From assembly GCA_022385755.1 (NCBI GenBank), contig MU278383.1, forward strand, positions 1 to 45,053: 45,053 nt of DNA. The letters are read 5' to 3'. Shown here piece after piece: positions 1 to 10,510 of this stretch. Below the pieces are notes generated by a model. It searched no databases and had not been told where the DNA came from. It saw only the letters and a program-made list of their open reading frames with translations. The stretch's first letter is position 1, and every line of letters begins with the position of its first letter. Source of the stretch: Trametopsis cervina. Lineage: Eukaryota > Basidiomycota > Agaricomycetes > Polyporales > Irpicaceae. The translations under genes were made by a program, and so were the position numbers.

Positions 1-1650
1 TAGGATGAGCAGGATCGCGCTGAGGAGCAGGAGGTGGGACAGGCGCAAGCTGTGGTTCAGGAGCTGCGACAGCAGGTGCAGGTGGTGGAGGTACAGGCTG
101 TGGTGGGTCAGGGAGCTCATCTTGGACATGAGGAGGGACTGCTGGGACAGCAGCAGCGTCCTGCTCCCCCTCAAGATGAGCTTCTGGCACAGGTGGCAGC
201 GGAGGAGGTGCATCATCGCCATCCCAGGAGTGCAGGGATGGAGTAGGGCCAATAAGGGGAGGGTGGGAGCGATGAATGGGCAAGGAAGACCAGTTCTTCA
301 GGCCAAGGAAGTAGCGTTCATCGAAAACAGCACGTTCAGAGATGACAGTGCGCTTTGTATCAGGGTTGTAGAATTTCCAGCCCTTGTAGTCAGGAGGATA
401 GCCCAGAAAGATGCCCTTCTCCATATGGGATCCCAGCTGTCCTCGCCTATCCTTCTGCACGTGCACATAGGCCAGACATCCCCAGATGCGAAGATGAGAG
501 ACATCTGGTTTCTGGTTGAGCCAGGCCTCATAGGGAGTGGTGTGGGGCAGAGCAGAGGTGGGAGTGCGGTTCAGTATGTGTACAAGTGAAGCAAGAGCAT
601 CTCCCCAGAATTGTGAAGGCAAACCAGCTTCATGAAGCATGGCAGTGATCCCTTCAGCACAAACTCGGTTGAATCTCTCTGCAACACCATTCTGCTGAGG
701 CCTGTTGCGCACAGTATGACGTCTAGCCACCCCCTCTTGCACACAGAAGTCCTCCATGGCCTTGGACATGTATTCTCCGCCTTTGTCGTCCTGCAGTCCA
801 CCCAACTTGACTCCAAGCAGTGTCTCAGCATATGCCTTGAACTGCTTAAAGCAAGCGAACAAGTCACTCTTCTGCTTCATAGGCATAACCACCTTGTACG
901 TCGTTGCATCATCAATCCAGGAGCACCAGTAGCGATAGCCAGAGTGGCTTCGCACTGGGAGAGGTCCATGGACATCAGAATGAACAAGTTCTAGGGGTCT
1001 GGTAGCCCTGGAATCAGAAGAGGGGAAAGGAGCTGCATTGAGCTTGCCTGCCAGGCATGGCTCACAGATAGGATCTGCTGAAGCGGACGAGTCTAGCTTC
1101 AAACCAGTCACCAGGCCCTCTGAGACGAGTTTCTTCAGGCCAGAGTGGTGAAAGTGCGCAAGACGACGATGCCAGAGGGAGTAGTCAAGGGGTAGTGTGG
1201 AGGAGGCGGTGGCAGAGTGGGCGGACTCTGGGCTAGGTATGACTGTACCAGCCAGGTAGGCGGTGTTGGAGGCATCTATGGGTGCACAGAAGAGTTTCTG
1301 ACCATCAAGGATGAAGTCCATCGAGTCTGAGGCAATAGTGACATTGAAGCGATTGTGACGAGTGAGATACAGGACAGAAAGCAGGTTGGACCCCAGGTCA
1401 GGGACATGAAGTACCCTAGAGAACTCCACATGGCGCAGATACTCCCCCTCAACCTCTGGAGCGAAGACTACAGACCCAACTCCAGCAGAATAGACGATGG
1501 TGTTGTTGGCAAGGCGAATGGGGACAGCCAGAGGCTTGTAGTTTCGAAGCCAATGCTTGTGAGGCGTCATATGAGAAGTGGCGCCTGTATCTGCAGTCCA
1601 GAGTAGGTCAGAGGGTGTCTGAGGCGAAGGAGAGAGGGGAACGAAGACTC
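1..1650 (-). pseudogene. copia Pol: protease and integrase, 3' part outside window
   Basis: One uninterrupted minus-strand frame runs from about 1650 to the window edge. It shows the protease active site WTADTGATSHM (near 1570-1600), the pre-integrase zinc-binding H and C residues, and a DDE integrase: D in ELVHSDVHGP, D in LQDDKGGEYMS and E in QQNGVAERFNR. A proline-rich linker follows, reading toward the missing reverse transcriptase and RNase H. The frame is open, but it is shifted by one base from the upstream gag frame, so the polyprotein as read here is broken unless a programmed shift is used. Reverse transcriptase would lie left of position 1. Confidence 0.85.
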
Positions 1651-2050
1651 GCTTTTCCAGCGAACTCAGGACCACCAGAGGTATTGGAAACAGCAGAAGT
1701 GGCCGGAGTAACCTCCTGAGCAGCATTAGCCTTTTCCCCTCGCTTCCTGGTGTTGTTCCTGCGCTCCTCCTGCCTCTGAAGGGCATCCTTGGTGGCCTGG
1801 GTCTTAGCAGCACCAAAGCGGTGGCAGGAGTCGATAGAGTGGTCCTGGAGACCACAGAATGAGCAAAGGAGGGCAGGGACAGCGAGCACAGAGGTGCTGG
1901 AGGGGGTAGAAGTCGAGTTAGGGGACTTCCTGAGCTGTTCCTCGTTGATAAAGGCAGCCTGGAGCTTGACCTTTGACATCTGGTCTAGGAGTTGAAGGGA
2001 TGAGGCGAAGGACTGGTACTCTGCAGGCAGGGCTCGAATCATTGTCATAC
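1608..2050 (-). pseudogene. copia Gag C-terminal part with CCHC zinc knuckle
   Basis: The frame reads through MIRALPAEYQSF, an LLDQMSKVKLQAAF segment typical of copia Gag, then a zinc knuckle CSFCGLQDHSIDSC (C-x2-C-x4-H-x4-C) and a basic tail. It stops at 1608-1610. The sense sequence PLSPSPQTPSDLLW of the protease frame overlaps its last codons, so a one-base indel around 1625-1650 probably separates gag from pol. The N-terminal half of Gag is missing upstream of ~2050. Function in a live element: capsid formation and RNA binding. Confidence 0.75.
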
Positions 2051-2168
2051 AGACAAGAGCAACTATATATGTACTATGTGTACTAGGATGGTTATATGCG
2101 CATAGAAGTAAGAGGAACGAACAGGAGGAGGGGACAAATGTCTCCCGCCCTCGCGCGTGGCGGCACAA

Positions 2169-2901
2169 CTCTGATCTGTTGTTATCTGATCAGACCCCTA
2201 CAGATCTGATGGAATTGTCTGAGACCTAATTTACATGAGCGCTCACACATGATGTGTCCAAATGGTCGACATCCCATTTTCTGCGGTTGGTTGTAGTGTT
2301 TGAGTGTGTGTGTGCAGTGGGGTTCTCTGACAGAAGGCAAATGTGCAACGACATTTCTATACATTTTTGTGGGCTTATACACACGTACACTACCTTTGTA
2401 GCTACCATATCTAATGCAACATCACGTGCGGTGCACAGCAAAGACAGAAGTGGGCATGGGAACAACTAGCAGTCATAAACCTTAGATATGCCCTGACCTC
2501 AAAACGACGGTTCCTTCGTGATCAGAAGCCTGCGGGATTTGGCTGTTATGGATTTGGAGCATATCTTGGTTAGCCCAGAATTCATCAATAAAATGGGCCG
2601 AGCTTTCAGTATCCCCATCTTGATAAAAAGACCTATAAGGCTCCCAGTTTTGACATGATCAAACCCCCAATTCATACTATATGGCGAAAATTCTTACGTA
2701 TTTTCACTTTCTGGATAGCCTTTCCACTAATATTGCAGCGGAGCAGTGAGTCAAGATACATTTCAAGTGAATGAAGAATTACTTTGGTTTCATACACCTG
2801 TATTATGCACACTCATTGTGAGCAAGCTTGCACACAGACAAGGGGATTGGCATTTGCCCACTCCTTCCTCCCTGGATCAACCTTGACAGCTCTGATTACC
2901 T
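2169..2901. other. intergenic, no gene recognised
   Basis: AT-rich stretch right of the copia fragment. Only short open frames without family motifs are present. A GT/TG-rich patch lies near 2300-2325. I see no LTR end, tRNA or hairpin that I could support. Confidence 0.5.
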
Positions 2902-3315
2902 CTATAATATGAGCATCAGACAATGCCTGTTGAATAGTTGCATAACATGGAACAGCCACTCACCAACTTTGTATGCACTGTCCTCATCACCGCTCTCACC
3001 ATCAACTTCATCATCACCTTCACCATCCCCATCTTGACTACCATCACTCCTTGCACCTTTTTCGCTTGTGTCGCTGCCGCCTTGATGGCTCCGATCAGTT
3101 ACTTCTTCATCACCGTCATCTTCGCCCTCCCCTCTCGCTCCAGCGCCCTCCCCATGCGGGTCTCCACGACCCTGATCGACGCTTTCGGTAGATCTGCCGT
3201 GATGCCCCACATTTGTCAAAACTGTTTCCAATTCAGATGGTGGCACGCCGGGCGGCTTTCCTCGTTTTCCTTTGAACAGCATTCTTGAACAGAATGATGA
3301 GTCAGCAGCGCTCAC
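2902..3315 (-). other. acidic low-complexity open frame, possible exon remnant
   Basis: A minus-strand frame of about 137 codons starts MSAADSSFCSRMLFKGKRG and becomes rich in D, E, G and S (blocks such as EGEDDGDEE and DGDGEGDDE). A good donor (GTGAGT) lies near 2963, after AYKV, so this could be the first exon of a lost or repeat-derived gene. No domain is recognisable, and the acidic run may simply reflect a purine-biased simple sequence. I would not call it a functional gene without transcript data. Confidence 0.25.
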
Positions 3316-4089
3316 TTCATTGATGTTTTATCCCCAAACTATTTATGTTTAGAAAGCAGCAATCTTTTCTATTGTTTTTATAGATAAAAACAATTTGATA
3401 ATGAAACAACACTTTATATAATGTGTTACCTACTATCAAAGCAATTTGAGAGATCACATAATCATAACTATGCACTAAAAGGACTTATAAAGGACTTTGA
3501 AGACTGTGAAATTTATGGTAATTTTTTGAATTTGATTTAAGACTTTACAGTCAATTTATGAAGTGTGGGAAAATGACTTCCTAATGTGGAAAACGTGTGC
3601 TTATGTAATCTGATATCACTACTACAAACAGTTTTGCTGTTGCTATATTATTAAGCTCAGAAAGTGTAAAACATGGCCAGAGCATTGGATTTTAAGGGTG
3701 TCATGACTTTAGAAGTGCAAATAAAGGCGTACAAATGGCTCTATAGGCTGCTCAGAATTTAATATGATTTTTGCGGATTTTTGCGGATTTTATTTAGGGC
3801 TCTACGGTCAATTTATTGACCATGGAAAACTCACTTCCAAATGCGGAAAACGTCCGCTTAGCTAATCTGATGTCATGGCTACAAACAGTTTTGCTCTAGC
3901 TGCATTATTGAGCTTAGAAAGTGCAAAATACTGCCAAAACATCAAAATTGCAAGCCATATTTCCGCATTTGGGCAAGTTTATTTCAGCCCTAGAGACTTC
4001 AATTTTTAGGCAATACTGTTAGTGTTGATAATAACAAGGTGTACTATACCATGGGTACGTTCTGGAGGGGTCAAACATGGGCGCCTAAC

Positions 4090-4268
4090 GTAGTAAGTAA
4101 GCATTACTTATTTGGTAACAACTATTACTTACTATATAATAACTCTCACTTACTCACTAACATATATTACTTACTTGATAACAACTCCTACTTACTCGAT
4201 ACAAATAAATACTTACTCTATAACAAAGCACTACTTACCTGATAATACTCCTTACTTACTCTGCTACA
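4090..4268. repeat. degenerate minisatellite, ~22-bp unit
   Basis: About eight imperfect units built on TTACTTACT followed by an A/T-rich ATAACAA-like part. The same words (TTACTCAATAACAA) occur in the arms of the foldback element near 9880 and again at 12690, so the motif is shared between different repeats in the window. Confidence 0.65.
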
Positions 4269-4306
4269 TACCTCATTGTATTGAATGTCATCTTTGCATG
4301 TCACAG

Positions 4307-4361
4307 TAGTGTAGTGGTTAAGTGCTTTATTTTGTCTGTGGCCGGCCTGGGGTTCAAATGC
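4307..4361 (+). promoter_or_regulatory. tRNA-like Pol III internal promoter (A and B boxes), copy A
   Basis: TAGTGTAGTGG at 4307-4317 fits the A-box consensus TRGYNNARNNG, and GGTTCAAATGC at 4351-4361 resembles the B box GGTTCRANNCC. The 44-nt separation is tRNA-like. The sequence between does not fold as a good anticodon arm, so this is a tRNA-derived head and not a tRNA gene. Confidence 0.55.
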
Positions 4362-5055
4362 TGCTGGATGCATTTCATGACTCATCAGGCTTATCCTGCC
4401 CACCGCAGGAGTGCTGGAAAGTCAGCGCTCCGACGGTGGGGGGCATAAGCACCCTTACAAGTGGCCAGCAGCCCTCTGCGGTCTTTGTTTGGCTTTATTT
4501 GGCACTTTTTGGGCTGTTTTCGCTAAAATCAGCTGTAGAGCCTCCAATAAAACCAGGACAAATCTGGAAAAATTGCCAGAAATTCTGGAATGCTTGGAAA
4601 CCCCCTCTCACATGGTCACCTGACCTTCCCACGGTCATGTGATCCCGCAAATTGCATTCTTTTGGAAGAAATTGCATAAAATGCTTCATACAGAGCCCAA
4701 TAAAATGCAGAAAAATGCGATAAAATCAAAATATATTATTTAATACATATTAGCATACAACTGAGATGTCGCTCATCCCTCATATGCTATGTATCTAGGG
4801 AAGAGCATACATATGAAGGTGAAGACAGGCCGTGGGAGTTTACCTGCCCAAAATGGAAGGTGCGCGCTTATCTAATGTAATCCTCCCACTGCACATGGCT
4901 TTGCTGTAGTTGCATTATTAAGCCCAGAAAACACAAAATACTCAAAAAACATTGACAAAGCTATCACTTCAGGCCTATAAAACAATGCTGGGACATAGAA
5001 TACATGTGAAATGAAGGGGGTTCTTTGCTAGAAGTGTTTTATGAGCCAAACCGAA

Positions 5056-5328
5056 TGTCACGGAGACTGATCACGTGACGATAAGGGATCAACTCTAATC
5101 CCCGAGGTTTCGAAGGGATCCGGAGACCGTGCAGAGTTGCAGGGCCGGTGATGTCATTATCAGTCCGGGCCGAGTGAGGAGCGCAAGTGCGCATACATGT
5201 GCAAGTCATGTGATCGTGTAGGTCATGAGACCGTGTTGACGAGTCACGTGATCGCGAAGACGTGTAGGATGCGTCAAAATAAAAGAAAGAAATCAAATAA
5301 ATTGGGCGCTACACGTATAACCATGACA
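5056..5328 (-). mobile_element. short solo LTR with CCGAA target duplication
   Basis: The 273-bp insert begins TGTCACGG and ends CATGACA (TG...CA ends), and CCGAA is duplicated at 5051-5055 and 5329-5333. Copy B has the uninterrupted site (…GAGCTAAGCCGAGGCCC near 12270), which proves insertion. Read on the minus strand it matches the first ~235 nt of the LTR at 44568 and then jumps to its own end, so it lacks the TATA-bearing middle part. A 5-bp duplication is usual for gypsy or copia LTR elements. Confidence 0.88.
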
Positions 5329-5740
5329 CCGAAGCCCATCAAAGTTGAGCACCTATTTCTCAAAAAGGGCATATGTGTTTTCCATCTCCAGTTCTCAGTC
5401 TTGCATAATTTCCTTAGCAAAGGTGACTACAGTGTAGCCCAATGTCATGGCTACATGCTGATATATGAATTGCTGGGAAAAGTTGAAATGGGCAGGCTGT
5501 AAAAATCGAGGCAGTTTTGTAATCTTAAATAAGCGCTCAACTATACAAAATGGTAACGGGTCAATAACTGCTACTAATGCCATCAAAAGCATACACTATG
5601 GTAACAAAATACGCTTATAAAAGTGTATTCCCATCAAAATTCCCATGCTTTAGGGCAAAATCTGTCACATGTCGCAGAACCCCAATGTGCCAGATGTTAC
5701 TGGAACAATTCTTTTCTGCGTACCTCAGAAATCGTAATGG

Positions 5741-6810
5741 GTCCTGACACGGAAATGGACTGTGTATGCGGTGGCTTACGGTAGTGGCGGGCATAACTGT
5801 CTTGCCATGAAGTGGTATGTATGCTCGGCTCGCTAATGTTGTGCTTTACTAACATATCCCGACAGAGCAGACGTGTACTCGTACGTCGCCGATCAAGAGC
5901 ACCCCAGGCTTAAGGCCTTTGAAGATCTCACCAGTGCCCTCAAGTTCATGATCAAGCAGCCCGAGACCATACCTCTCAACATGAGGAGAGATCTCGACCT
6001 CCCCCAATTCATGACGCATCTCAAGGTCTTCACCGAGCAGGACACATGTGAACCTGCCACTCCGAAGAAGGGAAGCGCTGCCACCTCTGAGGTCGAGTAT
6101 GCACCTTCTACGCTGTAGGTAGGCAACCTTGTGGTCACCGAAGCCTCCTCATCTCCGCTCAAGATACGCACCGGCCGCCTTACGCCCTTCACAATTTGCT
6201 CGCCTGCATCCTCCCCAACAAAGAAGGTATTGCATACGCCCTCGTCGCCAGTCGAAGTTTCTGACTTGGAGGAAGAGATCAAATCAAAGAAGATTGTGAA
6301 GCGCAAGCGCAAGGTCAGGCGCAACAGCGCTCTCAATGGTGTTGCCGTTACCACAGCGGCAGAGGCCAACACTTCTCTTGCAACTGTTGAAGGCCCAAGG
6401 GTCATTGCTGCCAGTGATGTTGCAGCCCAGCCGCTCAGTGAGTTCTCTCCTTTCCATGATGGCATATGACAGTAACTGACAGTTTGTCAGACTCCTCTGT
6501 TGGTAGGGTCTATATCAATATGCGTAATGATCAGGGTCGAATCATTTTTGCAAACCCGTCACTGCCGCCTCCCCCGTACGGCCTAGTCCCCGCACTTGGT
6601 GCTGAACTGAACGACTACTTCGATTGCTGGGGCGCCAGCAACGCCTACATTGAGAACCTTTGGACTGCTCGCGTTCACGCCTCTTCTGAGGATGAGTTCG
6701 TGAGCCTGGTTCCCAGGAGCGTCTCTGAACTAAAGGCCTCCTGGCTGTGGCGTGCGATGTGCATTCCGATGTCTGCCTCCCGACGTGCACGAAACTTCGC
6801 CAGGCGATGA
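5741..6810 (+). pseudogene. broken gene relic, possible RNase H1-N/viroplasmin-like start
   Basis: Reading starts directly after repeat copy A with W-T-V-Y-A-V-A-Y-G-S-G-G-H-N-C and no ATG. A GTATGT donor follows MK, and joining to the acceptor at ~5868 creates TGA where a Trp codon would be expected. The next exon (DVYSYVADQEHPRLKAFEDL) has an in-frame TAG at 6116-6118, then stays open through a basic segment. A 53-nt intron (6438-6490) joins it to a last exon containing YINMRNDQGRIIF and ending at 6808-6810. The start resembles the small domain found at RNase H1 N-termini, but that is a weak impression. Two stops and a lost 5' end indicate a pseudogene. Confidence 0.5.
6438..6490 (+). other. 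intron in relic gene
   Basis: GTGAGT donor and GTCAG acceptor, 53 nt. Splicing joins CTC-A to AC-TCC and keeps the frame, which shows the relic was a spliced gene and not random open sequence. Confidence 0.6.
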
Positions 6811-6902
6811 TCGCGCCCTGTAATGAGCGGTGACGTTGCCTCTTTGGCTAGCTTACGTGTCCTTCTGCTATGCTACATGTCAAGTATACTTTTCTTGCAC
6901 AC

Positions 6903-7455
6903 TGTCACGACTTTGGGCTGAGGCGTCTCTTTTGAGCGTGGCCGCGCCTATGAAAGCAGTACTTAATTCCTCGTGACTGGACTACTAGCGCCTGTAGGGC
7001 GTCAAGGACTCGTAGTTAGCGCTAGGGATCACATGACCTAATCATGTGACCGATCATGTGACGAATCACGTGACAGATGGAAGGTTCTGGAAGATGGCGC
7101 CATATTGCACCATCGATGACACCATCTAGTGTCATCGCTGATTCAGCTTAGTATCAGGAGTCCTACCCGGTTCCAGGGGTCTCTCCTCTAGTGTATATAT
7201 ACTGCCTGTCCCTCGCTCTAAAGACCTCAGACTTGACCTCCTGGTCTTTAGGTGAGGTTTCATTTGTATTAGTACTTATAGAGTAGTATCTAACCTGGTC
7301 TTTAGCCTTATCCTAGAGTTAATCCCTCATCGCTAGTCTATCGTAGTTACTTGTCTCTGCGAGGGCCTTGTACAGTGTAATAAGATCTTAAGTCGTGCGC
7401 TTCGCCCTGCTCTCGACTTCGAGCAAGCTCTAGGGTTTTTAGCCTAAGCGTGACA
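6903..7455 (+). mobile_element. solo LTR, 553 bp, CACAC target duplication
   Basis: Begins TGTCACGAC and ends CGTGACA, so the outer five bases TGTCA/TGACA are inverted repeats. CACAC flanks it exactly at 6898-6902 and 7456-7460. A TATA-like run (TATATAT, 7194-7201) sets the plus orientation. There is no internal coding region, so this is the product of LTR-LTR recombination. It lies between two damaged genes. Confidence 0.9.
7028..7074. promoter_or_regulatory. array of four CACGTG/CATGTG-type motifs in LTR U3
   Basis: ATCACATGAC, ATCATGTGAC, ATCATGTGAC and ATCACGTGAC start at 7028, 7041, 7053 and 7065, spaced 12-13 bp. They sit about 120-165 bp upstream of the LTR TATA. CACGTG is the classical bHLH site; a role as LTR enhancer is inferred. 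Confidence 0.5.
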
Positions 7456-7577
7456 CACACAATGATAACGTGACCCTGTTGACAGTGTCTGAGCCTGGAT
7501 GTTGCAGATGTTGTGTGGCAGCCCCTCACTCTCTTTCAGTTGTGTACCATCCCTTTCGCCTGAGCGCACTCTGCAAG

Positions 7578-9278
7578 ATGGTTATCATGAGCTCTGAGGC
7601 CAAGCGGTACTTCAGCCACAACCGTACAATGCTCGTGACCAAGTCGCGCGTTGCGTGGCGTCACCGGACTAAGAAGAAGCAGGTAAAGACACTGACACCC
7701 GCTGAAAAGAAGAAACTCTTGGAGCAGTGCCAGGAAAAGGAGGAAAACATCGCCGCCTTACTCAACAGCACATTGGCTGTGGTTTGGAAGGAGGCGCAGG
7801 GGTTGTTCGAGGCAACGGGCACGCATAGTGCCAAATTCTGGTTTGAAAAACTTATGCAACACTCCGGTAAGAAAAGGAGTGCATGGCAGACAAGTCGCTG
7901 GAATGTGTTCTTGTCAAAGAAGATGAAAGCAAGGAATGATGGTGCATGGTCCACATATACAGACATCTATGCGTACTGTGTGCTGAATGATATTCAGGTC
8001 TGGCTGCCGGTGAGGCTTGGCCTAAGGTCAACGAGCTCACCATGGAGCTTTGTAACCTTTGGAAATCCATGTTCAAAGAAGCACAGGAACAAGCCACTGA
8101 CGACGAGTTGGCGAGGATTGCTGACATCAAGGAAATGAAGAGTACGAGCTCGCACAGCGTCCCTTTGAACGCGTTCCACGACACGCAAGCCACATTGGTG
8201 AGCGTTCAAACTGAGGTAAGTAGTTTTATATGCTATCAGGAACCTTTCAATGAGTGATCGTGCGCGCGCAGCTCAGCCAACTCCATGTTCGAATGGGGCT
8301 CAAGATGCTCCTATTGTTTGTCCACTTCAATGGACAATCGCTCACCTGTCCTCAAGTTTGGACTTCCGGACAATGCATCACCGACTTCTTCCAGCTCACT
8401 ACTCAAATGTCGCTCTCCGACTTCGCCGGCAAATTAGAGTGTTATTGCTTGAGCGGACTGCAAGGTATGTTGCATGCTATCTACACAACCTACTCACCTG
8501 CTTATGTAACATCTCATAGGAACTGCAAATAGCTACAGAGGGGAGCTCATCGCACTCAAGAAGAAGACAAGCAAGCTCATCAATGACAAGCTCGGTGAGT
8601 TGGTTTGCGATTGTGCTTACCATCAATCTGATTGTTTGTGCCTTAGTTGTGATCGCTCGGTCGAACACCATGAGCTGCATGTACTACGTCGATTTTGAGG
8701 GGCACATCACTAATAAGCTCGGCATTGTGGTTGTGGGCTGGCCACTCCCGCACTTCATGTCCCCTGGGCTTATTGGCTCTCGCTTAGAGCTTCAAACCCT
8801 ATACAATGCATGGGACACTGGAGCAGCTTATTTTCGCTGCTTCACTCCATCTGAACTCAAGGCATGGCAAACGATGCGCTTCAACAGTGCTGTCGCCAAT
8901 GCCTCGCATGTCAATAATCCGGAGGCCGACGCCTGCCCAGAGACAGATAATGGAGTTTCGAGCAGTATCACCTGCATTGCGCCGTCGCTACTCACTCTGC
9001 TAGGCACGTCGCCCATCAATGATCCTGCTGCCGAGTCATCCTCCTCAGGAACACCCGCCGCATCATTCTCTGCAGGAACACCTGCTGTGCAGCCCTCGGC
9101 AGATATCACCCAGGCTACTATTCCCCCGTTGACGACCGTATTCTCATTCAATGATCAAGCCACCATGCCCAAGAAACAAAGAAAGCAGCGCGCGGACAAA
9201 GGCAAGAAGCGGGGGCCTCGCGCAAAGAAGATGTCTGAAGGTGCAGTTCCCGCGACTACCATTCTTCCTGAGGCTTGA
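7578..9278 (+). pseudogene. basidiomycete multi-copy HMG-like protein, probably frameshifted
   Basis: Exons as I splice them: 7578-8215, 8272-8464, 8520-8594, 8647-9278. The product starts MVIMSSEAKRYFSHN and has a WNVFLSKKMKARNDG segment like a degenerate HMG box. A middle domain follows (LSQLHVRMGLKMLLLF, FAGKLECYCLSGLQ). It ends with Ser/Pro/Ala-rich sequence and a basic, NLS-like tail (PKKQRKQRADKGKKRG). Proteins of this layout are, to my knowledge, found as uncharacterised expanded families in agaricomycetes. Near 7990 the frame changes (NDIQ to GLAAGEAWPKVNEL) with no plausible intron, so the copy is probably inactive. The three introns are 52-56 nt and keep frame. Confidence 0.5.
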
Positions 9279-9576
9279 GGTCAGGTATGCCGCAACTTTC
9301 TTGACAGCAGTGGCCGTGGTATACAGTTGTTGTTATCTTGATGTAATTGCACAGAAGTCGTGTAGTATGAATACAGAGAATATACTACATTACATGGAAA
9401 CTACTTAAGCATGTGTGAGGAGTCAGGAAAACAAGTGGTAGGTGTTGGGTGGCGTGGTGAAGAAGTCGTCGCAGCAGTCAATACACAGTATTGATGGATG
9501 CACCTCAAGGAGCGCCAACAGCAGGGCAGAGGGTACGTGTGATGGGAAGCACACAACTTGCATGTCAACAAGATAA
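9279..9576. other. intergenic stretch before foldback element
   Basis: Downstream of the HMG-like relic. No open frame of note and no repeat that I can match elsewhere except the short word CAGTATTGATGG, which also occurs in the stretch 13140-13200. Confidence 0.4.
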
Positions 9577-9585
9577 GGGAAGCGC

Positions 9586-10510
9586 TCATCAGGCTACTGG
9601 GACAAGGTGCTAATAGCCCTCATGTCGTCTATATGTGGAGGCTGCTAATTGCACCCCCCCTTAGTAACTTGGGTCACCTACAGCGGCTTAGGATCAACCA
9701 GACGGGCGCTTTGGGCTTTCTGGTAGGTTGCCCTGGGCTGATCTGGGAGACCTATATAATAGCTTGGTAGACCACAGAATAATACTGCATCATAGGGTAT
9801 CTGGGGTCCTTGATGTCTATTTGAAGCCTGGTTTATAATTTTGTTATACTACCATTAATGACTACTAAGCTTTGGTTACTCAATAACAAATGATAGTAAT
9901 ATGTTTTCTTACTCAATACAAACAAAGTTGTTACTTATTGAGAATATGCTTATTACATAGTCATAGAGCTTTATTTCTCTTTGAGGTAATTGATATAAAG
10001 GACTGATTACATAAGCCTTCAGTAGTAGAATGATAAATTACTATAATGGGAAATTAATGAATATTAAGGTTTATCAATAAAGAGAAGGGGTATAAAGATG
10101 GTCTCATACCTGGAGAGTATAGTATAGAGGTATTTATGAGTGCCTGTAAAGAAATGGAGATGATATCTATGTTGGTTGTGCCAAAATAGACATGTTCTCC
10201 TTCTCCCCTCTTCAAATACAAAACTGTTTTACCATAGCATCAGATGTGTAAATATTAATAATCTGAGGTCTTAAAAACTTATTATAGTATGTATATAGTA
10301 TGTGTAATCAGTTTCAAAGGTATTCCATTAGTATTGATGCTTCTAGAGGCTTACAAACATGTGACAGTGCAAAAACACCCTTTACCATCTCTAGACAACT
10401 GAGTATTCCGATTCAGATCAAGCTGATGTCTGGAGTGTGTTCCTCACCCCAAAATACCCCCACTCAAGACCCAAGATCATTTATAATATCTGTTCTTAAA
10501 GTGAAATAGA
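9586..10510. repeat. left inverted arm of foldback element
   Basis: A continuous arm of about 925 bp. It matches the reverse complement of 10617-11225 and 12761-13068 with scattered substitutions. Subterminal words GTTACTCAATAACAAA and CTTACTCAATACAAA lie near 9875-9925. Confidence 0.85.

Larger units (their letters stand above)
1..2050 (-). mobile_element. Ty1/copia LTR retrotransposon, internal gag-pol fragment
   Basis: The minus strand carries a copia-type polyprotein that leaves the window at position 1. Order seen: a gag tail with a zinc knuckle, an aspartic protease with DTGA, a GAG-pre-integrase segment (LWHRRLAHF, CEPCLAGK), then the integrase core. Order protease before integrase before (unseen) reverse transcriptase is the copia order. 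Homology to known fungal copia gag starts near 2050; the stretch 2051-2220 does not read as gag and may be LTR or flank, so the 5' end looks truncated or rearranged. No LTR could be delimited. Confidence 0.9.
3340..5733. repeat. dispersed repeat, copy A (contains tRNA-like promoter and a solo LTR)
   Basis: Most of this stretch aligns by eye with 11262-12684 (copy B). Shared blocks include the stretch around 3420-3475, the block 4480-5050 and the block 5329-5733. Copy A has about 0.8 kb extra (3480-4300) made of internal repeats and a minisatellite, and it is split by the LTR at 5056-5328. A module around GCATTATTAAGCTCAGAAA recurs at about 3606-3680, 3854-3940 and 4864-4950, and once in copy B (12090-12180). 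No coding frame. Together with the Pol III boxes this suggests a non-autonomous retroelement, possibly SINE-like or composite. Confidence 0.75.

Noticed and set aside
2051..2220. Copia LTR at the gag 5' side
   Set aside because: No second LTR, no target duplication and no primer-binding site could be confirmed in the window.
2902..3315. Acidic nuclear protein gene
   Set aside because: Biased composition without domain; kept only as a low-confidence open frame.
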